A stretch of 64,000 nucleotides of DNA from Perognathus longimembris pacificus (GCF_023159225.1 NC_063181.1:13165606-13229605); one strand, 5' to 3'; shown: positions 1-12,499, counted from the stretch's first letter. A program made the numbers and translations. Notes: a model not told the origin generated them from the sequence alone.

Positions 1-1768
1 TCCCCTCCCCGCCTAATAAGCAGCTACTGTGACACACCTGTGACTCCAAGATACTTTGAAGGTGTAGCTTGGAGGGGGATGCTTCAGGCTGGTCCAGGAA
101 AAAAAAAATGCCCGTTAGAAAAACAAGTCAGTGTAAAGGGCCAGGTTTCAAGTATAGCATGCACAGGTTGCGAGCTCAAACTAGAACCGACCAAAAGAAT
201 GATCCGTATTTGTTCTTTCTGGTGCAGTAAAGAATACAGGGAGAAAATTCAGAATGTTGCCAATCTCTTATTTCCAAACTGTAATTAGTCATGTAAGCTT
301 TGCTAAATGCACCAGATGCTTAGATCTCAATCATTAGACTTATCTTATTGGGTGATAAATGCTGCTCTCCTTGCTCAATCGTTTTTACAAGGTAAAATTT
401 TATAAAAGAATTCTATCATTCCTGATGGGTTACCATATCAGGTCAAAGTAAATCAGATCGAATTACAGATATAGTGCTCAGGTTATTTCTGCATAACTGG
501 ACTGCTGAATGTGACATCAAAAATGTATGCGAACAAAATTAAAACCTCACACCAAGAATGTAACTGTCATAACTCACAATATGTTATCAGAAAAAACAAA
601 CTATTGGGGAAAAAGATTGTTAAGAGCTATGCTACTGACAGTGGAACTAGAATTGTAGATTAACAAGCTATTAAAAAAGTAGAATTGGTAGCATTGCCTG
701 AAACTATAACCCAGGAAAGAATTCTAGCATAATATCCAAAATGCCTGATGAATTAGTTTGGAGGTTATGATTATGTAAAATCTTCAGAGTTTATCTGAAT
801 GATGGTGCAGATTTTGTAAATATCTCCTTTGTGTTTATTCTTGTATGGTTTATTCAGGCGATTGTACACGAGGAAGATTTATTATATCTTATAATGCTTG
901 TCACATAAATGTAACTAGATAATGGAGCAGTCTGAAATTTTATCTTTTCCAATCACATCTTTCAACTGTGCTCTGTCAAATCTCTAATTTAAAACCCTTT
1001 AACAGCTTTCTAGGCAGATCCCACAGCCTTCCTTTCATTTCCAGTTATTATAAGTTCAATGTAGTTGAAAACTCCAATTTATCCCTGCCTCTCTCCTCAA
1101 GCAATGGCTTAACCCTTTCCTGGGAGATGCAATGAGCTAAACTTTCTGCCTTTTCATGCCCTCCTCTCCCTTCTTCATTAACTGCTACTGAGATTGGCAG
1201 GCTGTGGAGGGGGTGAGCTAAACCCTAACCCAACATCCATGCAAGTGCTGCTGCCTCATGTCCATTACTAGGAGCAGTGATGTCTCCTGTGAAGCAAGCC
1301 CATGTGGATAATGGCTTTGCTGGGCAGAACCTTTGGAAATTCCCCATGTGTATTCCCTGGAGAGATCAGACTCGGATTCTGCCTCCTTTATACATCGACT
1401 TCAGGTCCTTTTGAATGGTTTGAACTCACGACGTTCCTTCTTGCCTGTTGAATAAAAATAACAAGACAGCTACATCCTGAGATGTGACTTTCTCCTTTTG
1501 AAGAAACACACACCTGTGAAGTCAAAGAATGAAGATGGAGACTTTTCTATACTAGGTCTGCTTTTGCTTCCTAGCTCTGCTTTTCTTATCCACATAGATT
1601 CAGCAAATATAGTACCCAAGTACCCATTTAGTACTTGCTTGGAAGTCCCACTGCTATTTCTTGAAGTGCTCTGTACTTAATATCGAGAATTTTAGCACAG
1701 ATAGCCTTCTTAGGAATATTATACTGCTAAAGAAACTCAAAACTCTCATTTCCTTCCCACATCAATTA
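1..1768. other. Unassigned AT-rich stretch
   Basis: No gene, RNA gene or repeat family that I recognise. The open frames here (the longest is 82 codons at 40-288) have no recognisable domain and look like chance. Confidence 0.5.
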
Positions 1769-1800
<32 letters not shown>

Positions 1801-1822
1801 CATCTATCTATCTATCTATCTA
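1769..1822. repeat. (TATC)n microsatellite
   Basis: About 13 tetranucleotide units of TATC, with one interruption (CATC near 1801). Uninterrupted runs of this length are usually polymorphic in mammals. Confidence 0.95.
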
Positions 1823-1886
1823 ATTATCAACGCTATCACTAAGTAAATATTAATATCAAGTAATTTGTGCTACAATGTACTTTTTC

Positions 1887-2122
1887 TTGGTGTGTGTGAA
1901 TACTGGTTTTGAACTAAGGACCTCTTGCTTGCATGGTATGCTCAGTTAGCTGACATTGTACTACTTCAGTTACACCACCAGACTGCCTTTTTAAAAAAGT
2001 TGTTTTGGAGATGAAATCTTGCTGATGTTTCTTCTATAGGCTACATTTGAACCATGACCCTCTGCATCTCAGTTTCCTGAGTAGCTAGAATCATAGGGAT
2101 GAGCTACTGATGCTCAACACCA
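1887..2122 (-). mobile_element. Old dimeric 7SL/tRNA-like SINE
   Basis: Read on the minus strand, a 7SL-like half comes first; the plus-strand text 'tcctgagtagctagaat' is the antisense of the B1/Alu signature. A diverged tRNA-like half follows. The architecture matches the better-preserved 7SL-Geo dimers elsewhere in the window, but the divergence is high and no target duplication is evident. Confidence 0.6.
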
Positions 2123-2129
2123 TAATAAA

Positions 2130-3260
2130 CACTTCTCACAGGTTTTCTTAAAAAATTGTATCTTATTGAAAGGCATGGCTTTTATTATATAATCTCTATT
2201 CTGCATATACACAATCTGAAAATAAATAAGTTGGTCAGTATATTTTCAAAAATTCTCTAATGTTAAAACTTTAGCTCTTATGAATCTCTTTGGATTAGAG
2301 ACTTTGATGGCTCACATTCCCACTGAACACTGAGAAGACTTGTGGAAGTGGGGAAATGTTCAGTGGAATCTGTTAATGATCAGCTGAGCTGTGTTCTGAG
2401 CTTGCAGGCTGGCTTGAACCTTGTTGGTACCTTCTCCCTGCCTCGCTCCTCTGCACAGTCCAGAGTATTGCTCCATCATGGTCTCCTGAAACTCTTCATA
2501 TATTCCTTCTTCAAGTTTTGGTACTGTTTTTTTGGAACATATTATCTCACATGAACAGCACTAGGGAATCTATCTGAACTTAAGCCACACTAAAGGAACT
2601 GTAGAACGGTGTTAGACATAAGAATCCTTCCCTGCAGGGACCTTAAAACATGAAAAGAATTGTATGTCCCAGAGTCCATAGAGTATATACTCCACTTTCT
2701 CTGTCCGTGGGTTTTGCATTCTTAGATAAAACTAGTCATGAATTAAAAAGATTAATAAAATTGCATCTGTATGAGCAGGTACAGGCATTATTCTTGTCAT
2801 TATTCTCCAAACAATGCAATATAATAACAATTTGCATAGTGTTTATACAAATTAGGTATTATTATCCATCTGAAGATGATTTATTCACAAGGAGGTAGTG
2901 CAAACACTAATTCTGTGTGGGGCTTGAGCATCCATAGACTTTGCTGTCAGCAGGACGCTGACACGTTACGCCTTCCTATGAGGATGAGTAGTCTGCGGGC
3001 ACGGTGACATCTGAAATCTGCTAGGACTATGGCTTCTGAGCTTGTTTATTGAGTCATCTCTCCTTGGGGCACTGTCTATTTCGAATACTTGGAGAAGTTC
3101 TTTAGCATGTGGATGCTGACTTTGCTTCCCTCTCATTGGGTCCTGTACATGCATCCATAAGCAACAGGGGAATTTTGACTATGTAGCTATCACATGAAAA
3201 ATGAAAAAATGAAGGGGGTTTGTAAAGAGTTCTGAACATTTTTTCTCAGATTCAGTTAAA
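2130..3260. other. Unassigned stretch
   Basis: No recognised gene or repeat. The part near 2820-2900 resembles an old interspersed repeat (GTATTATTATCC-type text), but not clearly enough to name. Confidence 0.4.
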
Positions 3261-3265
3261 TATTT

Positions 3266-3359
3266 TTTTTGGTCTTTTCTTTTTTGATATGGGGGAATCG
3301 AACCCAAGACATTGCACATGCTAGGCAAGTGCTTTGCCACAGAGCTAGATCCCAGCCCT
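3266..3359 (-). mobile_element. ID-family SINE monomer
   Basis: On the minus strand this reads as a tRNA-Ala-like ID element with a B-box-like GGTTCGATTCC core (plus strand 'ggggaatcgaacccaagac'), the A-box region near 3340-3355, and a T-run on the plus strand as the A-tail. Unlike the IDL-Geo copies, it has no right-hand Geo monomer. Confidence 0.75.
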
Positions 3360-3364
3360 CAGTT

Positions 3365-5000
3365 CACTGTTTTGACAGCAACAGTTAAATATTTTGCCAG
3401 CAACTAGTTAACAGCCTTTATGTTAACAATAGGAAAAATATGTCAGAGGCAGGGTAAAATAAATCCTACATCAGAAAAGTGGCCAAAAGTGTAGTGCAAC
3501 CAGCATGGAGTTTTAGTCCATTTTAAGAATATGGGGAAACCTAAAGAAATGCAAGGATTTTCAAGATAGTGGCATGCTCTAGCTGTGGCTTACCTGAGAG
3601 AATAGAAGTATTTGTAGCTTAGAAAAATTAAATCTACCTGAGAGCTGACACATTCATTTATCATGGAGTAGGAGGAGGCTGGGTGCTGTTGTCAAATACT
3701 CATTCGCATTTGACCCATATTTTCTGCTACCTAGTGCTCCTGGTACACATGCTTTCTGCTATCTTCTCTCAAGGGACAGAGTGATATTCTATGAGTGGAA
3801 AAAAGTAGGAAAGAATTAATTCCTGGCTTTGTATCTAGAAATCTCATAGGGATCATGAGGTGGGTGTTGAAATGCCCAGAATGTTTGAGAGCAAGTTATT
3901 AGAAAATGATCAAGATTCCACCTGTATTTGGTTGCCATATCTCATATTTCCCTTCTGAAAATGATTAGAGTATTTCTGAGGGTAGAGAAAATGAGAAGAG
4001 TAAAAGAAAGGGAAACCGTACATTTTTCAACTCTATAATACAACACTTCTAACGTGAGCAAAGTACATTATATTAATGTAGGAAAATAACATACTGAAGC
4101 CCACTAAAATCTGTTTCAAAGGGGAAAGGAAAGAAAGGAGTTTTATAAGGCTGGTAGTGTAGGTGAATTTCACTAAAGTACTCTCTATCTATGTATAGAC
4201 ATAGCACAAAGTCTCTTCACGTAGTTAATTAACACTGAGAAAAAATGAAGAGACTTACATGACACTTTAATGAAAAGATGACAGTGGCCCGGGTGAGAAA
4301 ATGCATGGTAAAAATCCAGAAGTGGACAGAATGAAGGTGGATTTTAGAGGTGGAGATGATGAACCGCATAGATTCCTACAATGGAATCCTCATGGGTTTT
4401 TCTGGATCTTGGTCATCCATTGCTATTCACATTGTGCAACCACACAAACTTGTTCTTTGTGTCTTTCTGAAAGCTGTTTCAGTGCTTCGTGGGATGGGCA
4501 TGGCATCAATAAACATATGTAAATGGATAAAATGCAATTCATTGTACTACCAAAAGAAAGAGACAAATTACACTTGCGTAAATATATTTCGTGCAAGTGA
4601 ACATAACAGAGATTATATGTAGATGCAAGATAGAGTTATACCATTTATGTAACAAAATACGAAAGGAAAACATGCGCCATGTTGTCCAAACAGCTCAACA
4701 AATCTGTGATTAAAGCACTAAATGATGAAGAGTCTTTGTTTCTTCTGCAAGCTCTCTTTCCATTTTTTTTGAAATCGTGTTTGCTTTTTATGCTTAATAT
4801 CCTAAGTATGGTAAAATAAAAATTCAAGACATTTAGCAGGACTTGAGCATCTTTGTATCATGAAATGCTGCTTGAAAGTGCAGTCATATAAGCATTAAAC
4901 TCATGTGGAATCATATAAGTACTATAACTCATATTTCCTGGCTCCTGCATGAATAAATATCTTGAAGTTCTTTCTTACCAGAAGAATCGGAGTGCCCCAT
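3365..5000. other. Unassigned stretch
   Basis: No recognised gene or repeat. Overlapping short frames at 4301-4622 have no identifiable domain. Confidence 0.45.
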
Positions 5001-5456
5001 TGCAGGAGCCAGCCAGCAGCGAAGAGGGAATCCTGATTGAGGGGGCGAGGATTAAAGAAAAAAGAAAGACAAGAAAGATAGAAAAAAGAAGACAAGAGAC
5101 AAAAGATGGGGTTTGGGAGGTATGCAGCTTAAGATTGTAACTCAAGACTGCAGCCTCGTTTATTCTTAACTTCCAGCTTTTATGCAGTTTAGGAACCAGG
5201 GAATAGTATGGGGTTGCTAAAATTCAAGAACACAAAGAGGCTTTGCAGTTCACAACATTTGATGGCAGTAAAGACAGGATGAGGTTGATTAATATAGGAA
5301 TGTACTCCAGTGGACGTAGCAAAGCAGACATAGCAAAGCAATTCTGGGTAGTGGTTGAGATGCTAGTAAACAAATGTCCTTGCACTTAGCATATCCTAGT
5401 GATAACAACACAACCAGAGGTCAGAATGAGATTAGCTGCTCCTTCAGCTCCCAACA
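5001..5456 (-). mobile_element. Solo LTR, ERVK (IAP/class II) type
   Basis: On the minus strand the element begins TGTTGGGAGC, a start typical of ERVK/IAP-like LTRs, and ends GGCTCCTGCA. It has a TATA-like CATAAAAG (plus 5177-5184), an AATAAA signal (plus 5159-5164) and a pyrimidine-rich stretch at 5045-5110 consistent with R/U5. The flanking 6 bases are CCCCAT on the left and CGCCAT on the right, a 6-bp target duplication with one mismatch, as expected for ERVK integration. No internal sequence or second LTR is present, so this is a solo LTR left by LTR-LTR recombination. The TATA-to-AATAAA spacing is very short, which suggests a short R region. Confidence 0.85.
5177..5184 (-). promoter_or_regulatory. 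TATA box of the solo LTR
   Basis: Minus-strand CATAAAAG in the U3 part of the LTR, about 13 bases before its AATAAA. It would direct transcription toward lower coordinates if still active. Confidence 0.55.
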
Positions 5457-5826
5457 CGCCATGAAGATTTTACTTCATGTTGTGACACACAGACTTTCTA
5501 CTTCCACCCTTCCAGACATCCAACGCTCTCCACTTCTGTGTGTAGATGATGAGGGAAGAACGAAAGAAGACATTTTGTGTTGGCTCACCTTTCTTGTCCT
5601 TCCATGACATTGTTTGCAGTGTTTACCATGGGCTAACATGGGGAAATAATCTGAGTAAGAAAGAACATCATAAGGTTCCTGGATCACTCTCATTTCTTAG
5701 ACTGATCTTACCTTCCTTTTGCCTTGGAGGGACATTATAGGCCAATGTAAACATGGCATCTTGGGGCTGGCTTGGCTCCTCTCGACCTTGCTTAGTCAGG
5801 AGCAAGAAACAAAAATGCCTGTCTTC
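5457..5826. other. Unassigned stretch
   Basis: No recognised feature. The frames on both strands at 5475-5740 are short and carry no domain. Confidence 0.4.
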
Positions 5827-6105
5827 TACAGGATGCACATCCCTAATGTGAAAATTTGAACCCCAAATGCTTCAACCTCCCTCCACCCACCCCCAATTTT
5901 TTAGTGCAGATATGCTGACATAGTAGAAAATGTCACATTTGACCTCATGTGATGGAGTCAAGTACGGTACATTAAATATTGTATAACATTATGTTTGGTA
6001 TGTGCGTAGGAGACATACATTAATTTTGTGCTTAGACTTTGATCCTAGTCAAAATATATCACATTATATACATGCAAATATTTTCCAGTCTAAAATAGGT
6101 GTATG
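5827..6105 (+). mobile_element. Ancient medium-reiterated repeat (DNA-transposon type, family not named)
   Basis: The stretch starts with 'gcacatccctaatgtgaaaa' and continues through 'gtgcttagactttgatcc' to 'catgcaaatattttccag'. This order of phrases is that of a common old mammalian interspersed repeat whose consensus repeats 'aatccgaaa'. I recognise the pattern but cannot assign the family name from memory alone. Confidence 0.5.
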
Positions 6106-7330
6106 CAATTGAAAACACTTCTTATTCTAAGTAATTTGGATAAGGCATTCACATCTATACTTGCTTTGAGAGCACTAAACTCTTAGACATAATGGTCCAC
6201 TGGAATTCAGTCCTTTTATGAACACCATATACAAATGTAGACCAGTGAATAGAATACATGTATTTCCTGCCTTCATCCTGCTTATTCCATTACTTGCCTG
6301 TCTTTCTTAGAAAGCAGAACTTCAAGATTACAGTTCTAAGAATTTCAAGATGGTTACAGCAGATCGTTAAAACAACATGAGATCTTTGGAATTTACATCA
6401 TATTCACTCATGGAGCCAGCCCTGATCAAACAACCTTATCTGAGATCTCAGACTATAAAACTGTCAATTGCCAGACATATGAGCCACGATGTCTTTCCGG
6501 AATACTGTCCAAGAGCCGCTGACTCTTCTCTCTTCCCCTCAAGTGTTTCTGGCAGCAATCCCAGACACCAAAACACACTCCCATTTCAAAGGGACAAATG
6601 AGACAGAATCGCTTTTCAATTGTACAAATGAAGAGAAATCTGCAGAGTAAAGATGACTGAATGTGTCTACTTGAATTTCAAGTTCCAGAGGAAAACGTGG
6701 TTGGATGTGTGGACATCCCAACACCTCACCCTTCTGCTGTGACTGGCGCAAAAGTGACACTGAAAGTGGTGGCTTTTTATACAATTGTGCCTCTGCCATT
6801 TTGGATTAAGAAATTTAATGTTGAAAAACAGCTGGGTAGTGATGCATCATGGGAAAGGAAAGGGTGGGCCCTGACACAGACTGAGATGGACTGTCCAGCA
6901 TTCGAGGAGTCCCTATGTTTCTGACCAGCTAGATGACCTCAGCCAGTTGCTATTTTATCTTTTGATGCCCTTCTGAAAAGTTAAGGCAATATTAGGGTCA
7001 TTAGATCTCATTGATATCTGTGAGTATTAAAATGAGCAATTATTCAAATGATCTAAATGATTTCCATATGTAGATCACATAAAAGTGTATCTAACACAGG
7101 AGAAACATTTTATTAGTTACTATTATTCACAGCTAATTGTAAGTTTAATATTTTACAATTAGTTATTATAAAATATCTTATTTTATTGAGAAATAACAAT
7201 AAAATTGAATATTGAATAGTTTGTGAAAAGGTTGCAATTGGTTTAACTCCATGAAATGTAATATATTTTGTATATTTCAGAAGTGCATCATATTTCAAAA
7301 CATTAGTATTTTATAGGCAATTGATAATTC
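6106..7330. other. Unassigned stretch
   Basis: No recognised gene or repeat. Opposed frames of 74-87 codons at 6377-6924 lack domains. Confidence 0.4.
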
Positions 7331-7333
7331 TCA

Positions 7334-7427
7334 ATAGTACGTTATTGTCAAAGGTACAATAAAACCTTTATGTAATAAAAAGTACAAAAAATAGTACATT
7401 ATTGTCAAAGGTACAATAAAACCTTTA
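7334..7427. repeat. Two-copy tandem duplication, period 57
   Basis: A 37-base unit beginning ATAGTACGTTATTGTC occurs at 7334-7370 and again at 7391-7427 with one mismatch. About 20 bases separate the copies. Confidence 0.9.
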
Positions 7428-7429
7428 AT

Positions 7430-10400
7430 GTATTACAACATGACATTAAATTATATTTGAAAAGTGAATTCACTCTAATATTCTCTGGACTTTCAGATCA
7501 AAATTAAATCAATATCTGTTATTTGGAGAAATAGCCCATGTAAGGATGACAAGCAGAGAAAATTACTGAATAGAATGTCTAGAGACATCTTTTACACTTT
7601 CCCTACTCATCTACAGGGATGCATTGAAACTTGTTGCTTCACTGTCCTTGAATGACCTTCAGAGCATAGAGTGGTCTCTTTCTCCTGCTTTTCTCTCCTG
7701 ACTGACTCTGACATAAGAGAGTTTACTGCTTCTGGCTTCTGAGTAGATAAGATCCAGCAATTCTAGGATGGCATTCTTTCTAATCACTTCAGTTGCTATG
7801 CACTGGTTATTATAAATTATTTGCAATAAATCTGCTTTGAGTATCTTCAACTTTGGTTTCTCTTTGCTCATGAGCCTTCTCAGGCTTTCTAACTGTGATC
7901 CATTCAAGCTCATGGAGGTGCCTCTGCTCAGGGAGTAAGTACACAATGTGGCACACGTTCTTAATTTTTTTATTTTTTAATTAAGTGGGAAAATTATGTT
8001 AGGATACCACCCAGGCCTGGTTAAATATTTTCAATGAGGATGAATATTATTAAAGTGAATGAAAGCAACACCTTGCAGCTGTAAATATGATCAATATTGG
8101 ATGTTGGAAATTATATTAGTGTATGATCCAGCTATTGATTTTTCTATCTGGCATCAGATGAAATTTGGAAGTGGGGACATTTATATATATATATATATTT
8201 CATATATATGAAAACAAAATATCTTTGGGTTTGAAGGAGGCAGAAGACCCCGCATGGAATATTTTGTGATATTTTGGATTTCTCTTTGTAGTATTTTTCT
8301 GCTTTCCTTCCCTTTCTTTCTTCCCGTTTTTTCTCTTTTGAATTGTTTCTATTTCTGTGTAGCTCTTCTGATTTTGATCTATATGATCTTGCCTCTTTCA
8401 CTGAAGTAGATAAGATAGGAAATTGTATTCCCTGGTGAGAAACTAACAGCCATCTCTATTTCTACATGAAAATCTCCAAAAAGCATTATTCTACCAGAAC
8501 AATTATTTTGAACAATAACTAGATATAGTGCATTAAATTTATTTTTTCTTCCTTTCCTACTGGCACATAGCTGCAGGTTACAAGCATCAGAAAAACACCT
8601 GATTTCCGCAGCTGGTCCGTTTCTTATCTCATGGGGTGTGTGAGCAAGTCCAACGACTGCAAACTTTCCTTTCACTTCCCTTTCTGACGTCCAGGCTGTC
8701 ATTTTGCAACCCATCCTTCCTTTGTAGTTACCTGAAAAGCAAGATAATGGCAATTTGTAAAACTTTAGTGAAAATAAATGAAGGAAAGTTCATCTTGAAA
8801 TGTTCAAGCTCAATATTTCTCCGGAGGTTACATCGTTTGAAACCACACAGCAGGTTTTAATATCCGTGAAATAAGAATCCCACGAACAGAGGAAACCCAT
8901 TTCTAAGGACGGTTGGAAACCGCTTGTCTTGAGATGCTCCTGCTTACAATAAGAGGTAGCGTGTGGTGATGTGTTTCTAGGAAAGAAGGCCTATTGGTTG
9001 GTCGCTGGAGTTTCACACCGTTTGACAATTTATTTTCATTCCAAAGAAGAAAAAAGAAATCCAAAATGGAAGACAGTCTGATCTCCTAATTTAGTGTGGT
9101 ACTCGGAAAGGCAAGTTTCTTACCTCCTGGAGAATTCTGAGAGCCGTGGGGAGGGTTGTTAGCAATGACAACGGGTCCGGGAAGTTCTGTCTTATTAAAC
9201 TTCTTCTAACTAAGGAGCCAGATGGTATTTATACGATTCAACTCCCACCCAATCAGCATTCTCAGCTGTACTTAAAAGTAGAAAGATGAAGAAGGCAGAA
9301 ATGGCCAGAATATGCTTTTGAAGAAGAGAATTCAATATGTCACAGCTTATGATGAGACAATTTTGGTGACAATGTATCAGAGCCTGTAACTTGTGCTATC
9401 TTCATGGGAGGAAATGCTTAGAATAGATAATTTCACATGGGGAAAACCAAACCTCCAAAACAAACGTGGGTCACTACCCACGTGCATACTACCATTAAAA
9501 TAAGAAAGAGTATTTATCTTTTCCTCTATTTTGAATGATGGAAATACTGCCTTTCGTAGCGCTGAAGAAAACAGGATGTGGAAATAGCTCACGTTTAAAT
9601 GCAAACATGCTTCCATTCTTGGTTGAAAACAAGTGAAGTGTTTGTCTTGAGAAGGAATATAGGAAGATTCTGAAATCTGCTGAAAGCTTAGAAAATGCAG
9701 ATTACTTAATGAAAAGCTTGGTAAACATCATTTTGTCTAATATCTAAAGATGCTGAAATATAGTCAGGCTATAAGGTTTGTAAATTGTACATAGAAATGT
9801 TATTAGCCAAATAATCTTAGACAGAATGTCTGTGTAAGGGCCCAGAGGCTCTGATTTATTAAAATGCCTGGAAATTATATCTTGCCTTAGGTCATTTGGA
9901 GTAGCTAGCTTTTCTGCCAGTCAGATAAAGCAAACCAGAAGAAGCAGAAGAATGACAGCCATTTTTAAGAAAGAGCCTGGAGAAAACATATAAATTTAAG
10001 TTAAATTTCATTAATGAAGCATGAAAACACACCAAGCCTGAGACCAGGAGCTTTTTAGAGCAACAATTGCAAATTTATGACAGACCAGCTTTCCTTTTTA
10101 TTTTGTCATTGTATAATCATTTATACAGAAGAGAAATACACTATAAAATGATAGATATATAAGATTTGGAAATGTAAACCTTTCACAATAAATTAAATTA
10201 ACTCTTACTTTAGGATAATTTTCTGGTGATAGTATGTTTTTATGCAACATAAAATTGTCAACTCATATATTAAGATGAGCCTTTTGTTTCCACTACTAAA
10301 TCCCTTTGACTGATTTATTTCAAATATTGCTCCTGAAATTACTGTGTATTCCATAAATTTTGCATTTTCATGTTTTGAAAATGGTAGTTCTTAAAACTCA

Positions 10401-10985
10401 CATGAGCATCATTTTAAACACTTTTCAGATTACAAATTTCTTCACTGGATTAATTTTATATGCTATGTATTATTATGTAGCATATAAGTAGCTATCTGTA
10501 TTTCCTGTGTCCTTGCTAACGAAATTATTTTTGTTATTCATATTTGTTACCCTGAATAGTGTAAGTATTAAAGCAAGATATTAAAATGAGGATAAAATAA
10601 TTTACAAAAGGAAAATTACTTAATGGAACAAAGGAAGTTCCTTTAGGATGCCTTCTGTATTGCATCTAAAATGTAAGTTTGGGAAAGACATCTCACAATT
10701 ATTTTGAGCAAATGATTTTTTTCATTGAATAATGAATTTCTACGTATATTGATTCATTGAACAAATTTTAACTATGCTCAGCTCTTTGCCACATTTTATT
10801 AATATTATACCAATATTTTCTTCTAATGTTTATTCTTAGATTTTAAAAACCAATATTCATATATGAATTTTTTTGTTCATGAATCTTTTGTTTTTGTTTA
10901 AAGATATACTTGAGGGTTTTTTTTGTACAATATATTACCATTAAATTTTGCATGAGAAATAACATACTTATGTATCATTTTCTTA
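7430..10985. other. Long stretch without recognised gene; minor AT microsatellite
   Basis: There is a short (TA)n run at about 8183-8200. The longest frame is 124 codons on the minus strand (8379-8753), with no recognisable motif. The part 8580-9250 is less AT-rich than its surroundings and free of repeats that I recognise, so it is a candidate for comparison with other mammals; nothing in it identifies an exon. Confidence 0.4.
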
Positions 10986-11017
10986 TGTTAATTATTTATT
11001 TATTTATTTATTTATTA

Positions 11018-11222
11018 TTATTTTTTTTTTTGGCCAGTCCTGGGCCTTGGACCCAGGGCCTGAGCACTGTCCCTGGCTTCTTCCCGCTCAAGGCTAGCAC
11101 TCCGCCACTTGAGCCACAGCGCCGCTTCTGGCCGTTTTCTGTATATGTGGTGCTGGGGAATCGAACCTAGGGCCTCGTGTATCCGAGGCAGGCACTCTTG
11201 CCGCTAGGCTATATCCCCAGCC
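11018..11222 (-). mobile_element. IDL-Geo SINE (CpG-rich subtype)
   Basis: A complete dimer on the minus strand: an ID-like left half with B-box GGTTCGATTCC, the linker CACCACATATACAGAAAACG, and a Geo right half ending CCAGGACTGGCC followed by the A-tail (plus-strand T-run). It carries the 'cggatacacgagg' and 'gagcgggaag' variants shared with the copies at 26059 and 37190. The target duplication TAATTATTTA is at about 10989-10998 and 11223-11232. Confidence 0.92.
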
Positions 11223-11252
11223 TAATTATTTAATTTTAAAAGTAAGTAATGT

Positions 11253-11460
11253 GGGCTGGGAATATGGCCTAGTGGCAAGAGCGCTTGCCTCCTACACATG
11301 AAGCTCTCAGTTCGATTCCCCAGCACCACATATATGGAAAACGGCCAGAAGGGGCGCTGTGGCTCAGGTGGCAGAGTGCTAGCCTTGAGCGGGAAGAAGC
11401 CAGGGACAGTGCTCAGGCCCTGAGTCCAAGACCCAGGACTGGCCAAAAAAAAAAAAAAAA
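11253..11460 (+). mobile_element. IDL-Geo SINE (third subtype)
   Basis: A full dimer with an A-tail of about 17 bases, flanked by a perfect 13-bp target duplication AAGTAAGTAATGT at 11240-11252 and 11461-11473. Diagnostic variants are 'ctacacatgaag', 'atatatggaaaacgg' and 'ggctcaggtggcag', shared with the copy at 20207-20409. It lies head-to-head with the preceding SINE across 30 bp. Confidence 0.95.
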
Positions 11461-11473
11461 AAGTAAGTAATGT

Positions 11474-11950
11474 ACGCTCATATAAAGCAGCTTAAATTAT
11501 AAAAGATATAAATACTGCATAAAAGCAAAAATCAGAAACTAGACAGCTTTTGGGTTGTTTCTCTGTGGGGGAAAGGTCTGGCTACAGGATTGGTGTTTAG
11601 TTACCTTTTGTTTAAATGAATTACATTTTTTCTTAGTCACAAGCTGACTACCTGTATACTCTGAATTATACCCTCTCTCACCATGTAAAATGCAAGGCTA
11701 TGAAAAATTATTTCATTTACTTTCATTTCTTTGCCTCTCATTATGTCTCCCTTTATTTATCACAGGAAAATCTTTTTCTTCAATCAATATTTCTGAAGAC
11801 TTTCTGGTTATCTCCCTGAATGGGAATCATGTAGCGCTGTACACACAAAGCAGGTGGGGAAATGAGTCATTTGACACATTTTGCCTCTTTAGTGAGAGAT
11901 AAGTATGGAAAAATGGGCCTGGGAAAATTTCATGTGTAGGCAGTTAGATG
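11474..11950. other. Unassigned stretch
   Basis: No recognised feature. A 70-codon frame at 11690-11902 begins with a hydrophobic run but has no identifiable family. Confidence 0.4.
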
Positions 11951-12090
11951 GCAATTATCAAGAAAACTAATAATAACAGATGTGGGTGAGCATGTGACCA
12001 AAGGGAGTGCTAGCACACAGTTGATGGGAATGTAAACTTGTTCAAGCAGCTGGAAAGTAGTATGGAGGTTCCTCAAAAGGCTAAACATAG

Positions 12091-12286
12091 GGGTTGGGGA
12101 TATGGCCTAGTGGCAGGAATGCCTGCCTCGTATACATTACATGAGGCCCTGGGTTCGATTCCCCAGCACCACATATACAGAAAATGGCCAGAAGTGGCGC
12201 TGTGGCTCAAGTGGCAGAGTGCTAGCCTTGAGCAAAAAGAAGCCAGGGACAGTGCTCAGGCCCTGAGTACAAGCCCCAGGACTGGC

Positions 12287-12321
<35 letters not shown>
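12091..12321 (+). mobile_element. IDL-Geo SINE nested in LINE-1
   Basis: A dimer with a long A-tail (about 35 bases), flanked by a perfect 16-bp duplication AAAAGGCTAAACATAG at 12075-12090 and 12322-12337 within LINE-1 ORF2 sequence. It carries the 'tggccagaagtggcgc' and 'gagcaaaaagaag' variants, plus a TTAC insertion in the left monomer. It is younger than the LINE-1 it sits in. Confidence 0.96.
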
Positions 12322-12328
<7 letters not shown>

Positions 12329-12499
12329 TAAACATAGAGCTTCCCTATGACCTAGCAGTCTCATTCTTGGACATTTACCTTAATGACCACAAACCAGCCT
12401 GCACTAAAGCCACCACACAACCATGTTTGTTGCCACATTGTTTACCATAGATATGGAACCAACCCAAAGGCCCCTCTGGATGAATGGATCAAGAAGATG

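Noticed and set aside
1769..1822. A CRISPR array or phage-type repeat
   Set aside because: It is a simple tetranucleotide microsatellite; the window is mammalian and no spacer-repeat pattern exists anywhere.
3266..3359. A tRNA gene
   Set aside because: The tRNA-like boxes belong to an ID SINE; there is no complete cloverleaf and an A-tail follows.
8379..8753. The 124-codon minus-strand frame as a gene
   Set aside because: No motif, no exon-like boundaries and no support beyond length in a 64-kb window.
11222..11446. Recurrent open frames with the same peptide phrases (such as LSTVPGFF and HFWPFSVYVVLGN) at 11.2, 12.2, 18.8, 20.3, 27.0, 45.2 and 55.6 kb
   Set aside because: They are translations of IDL-Geo SINE copies, not a gene family; the frames end in the A-tails.
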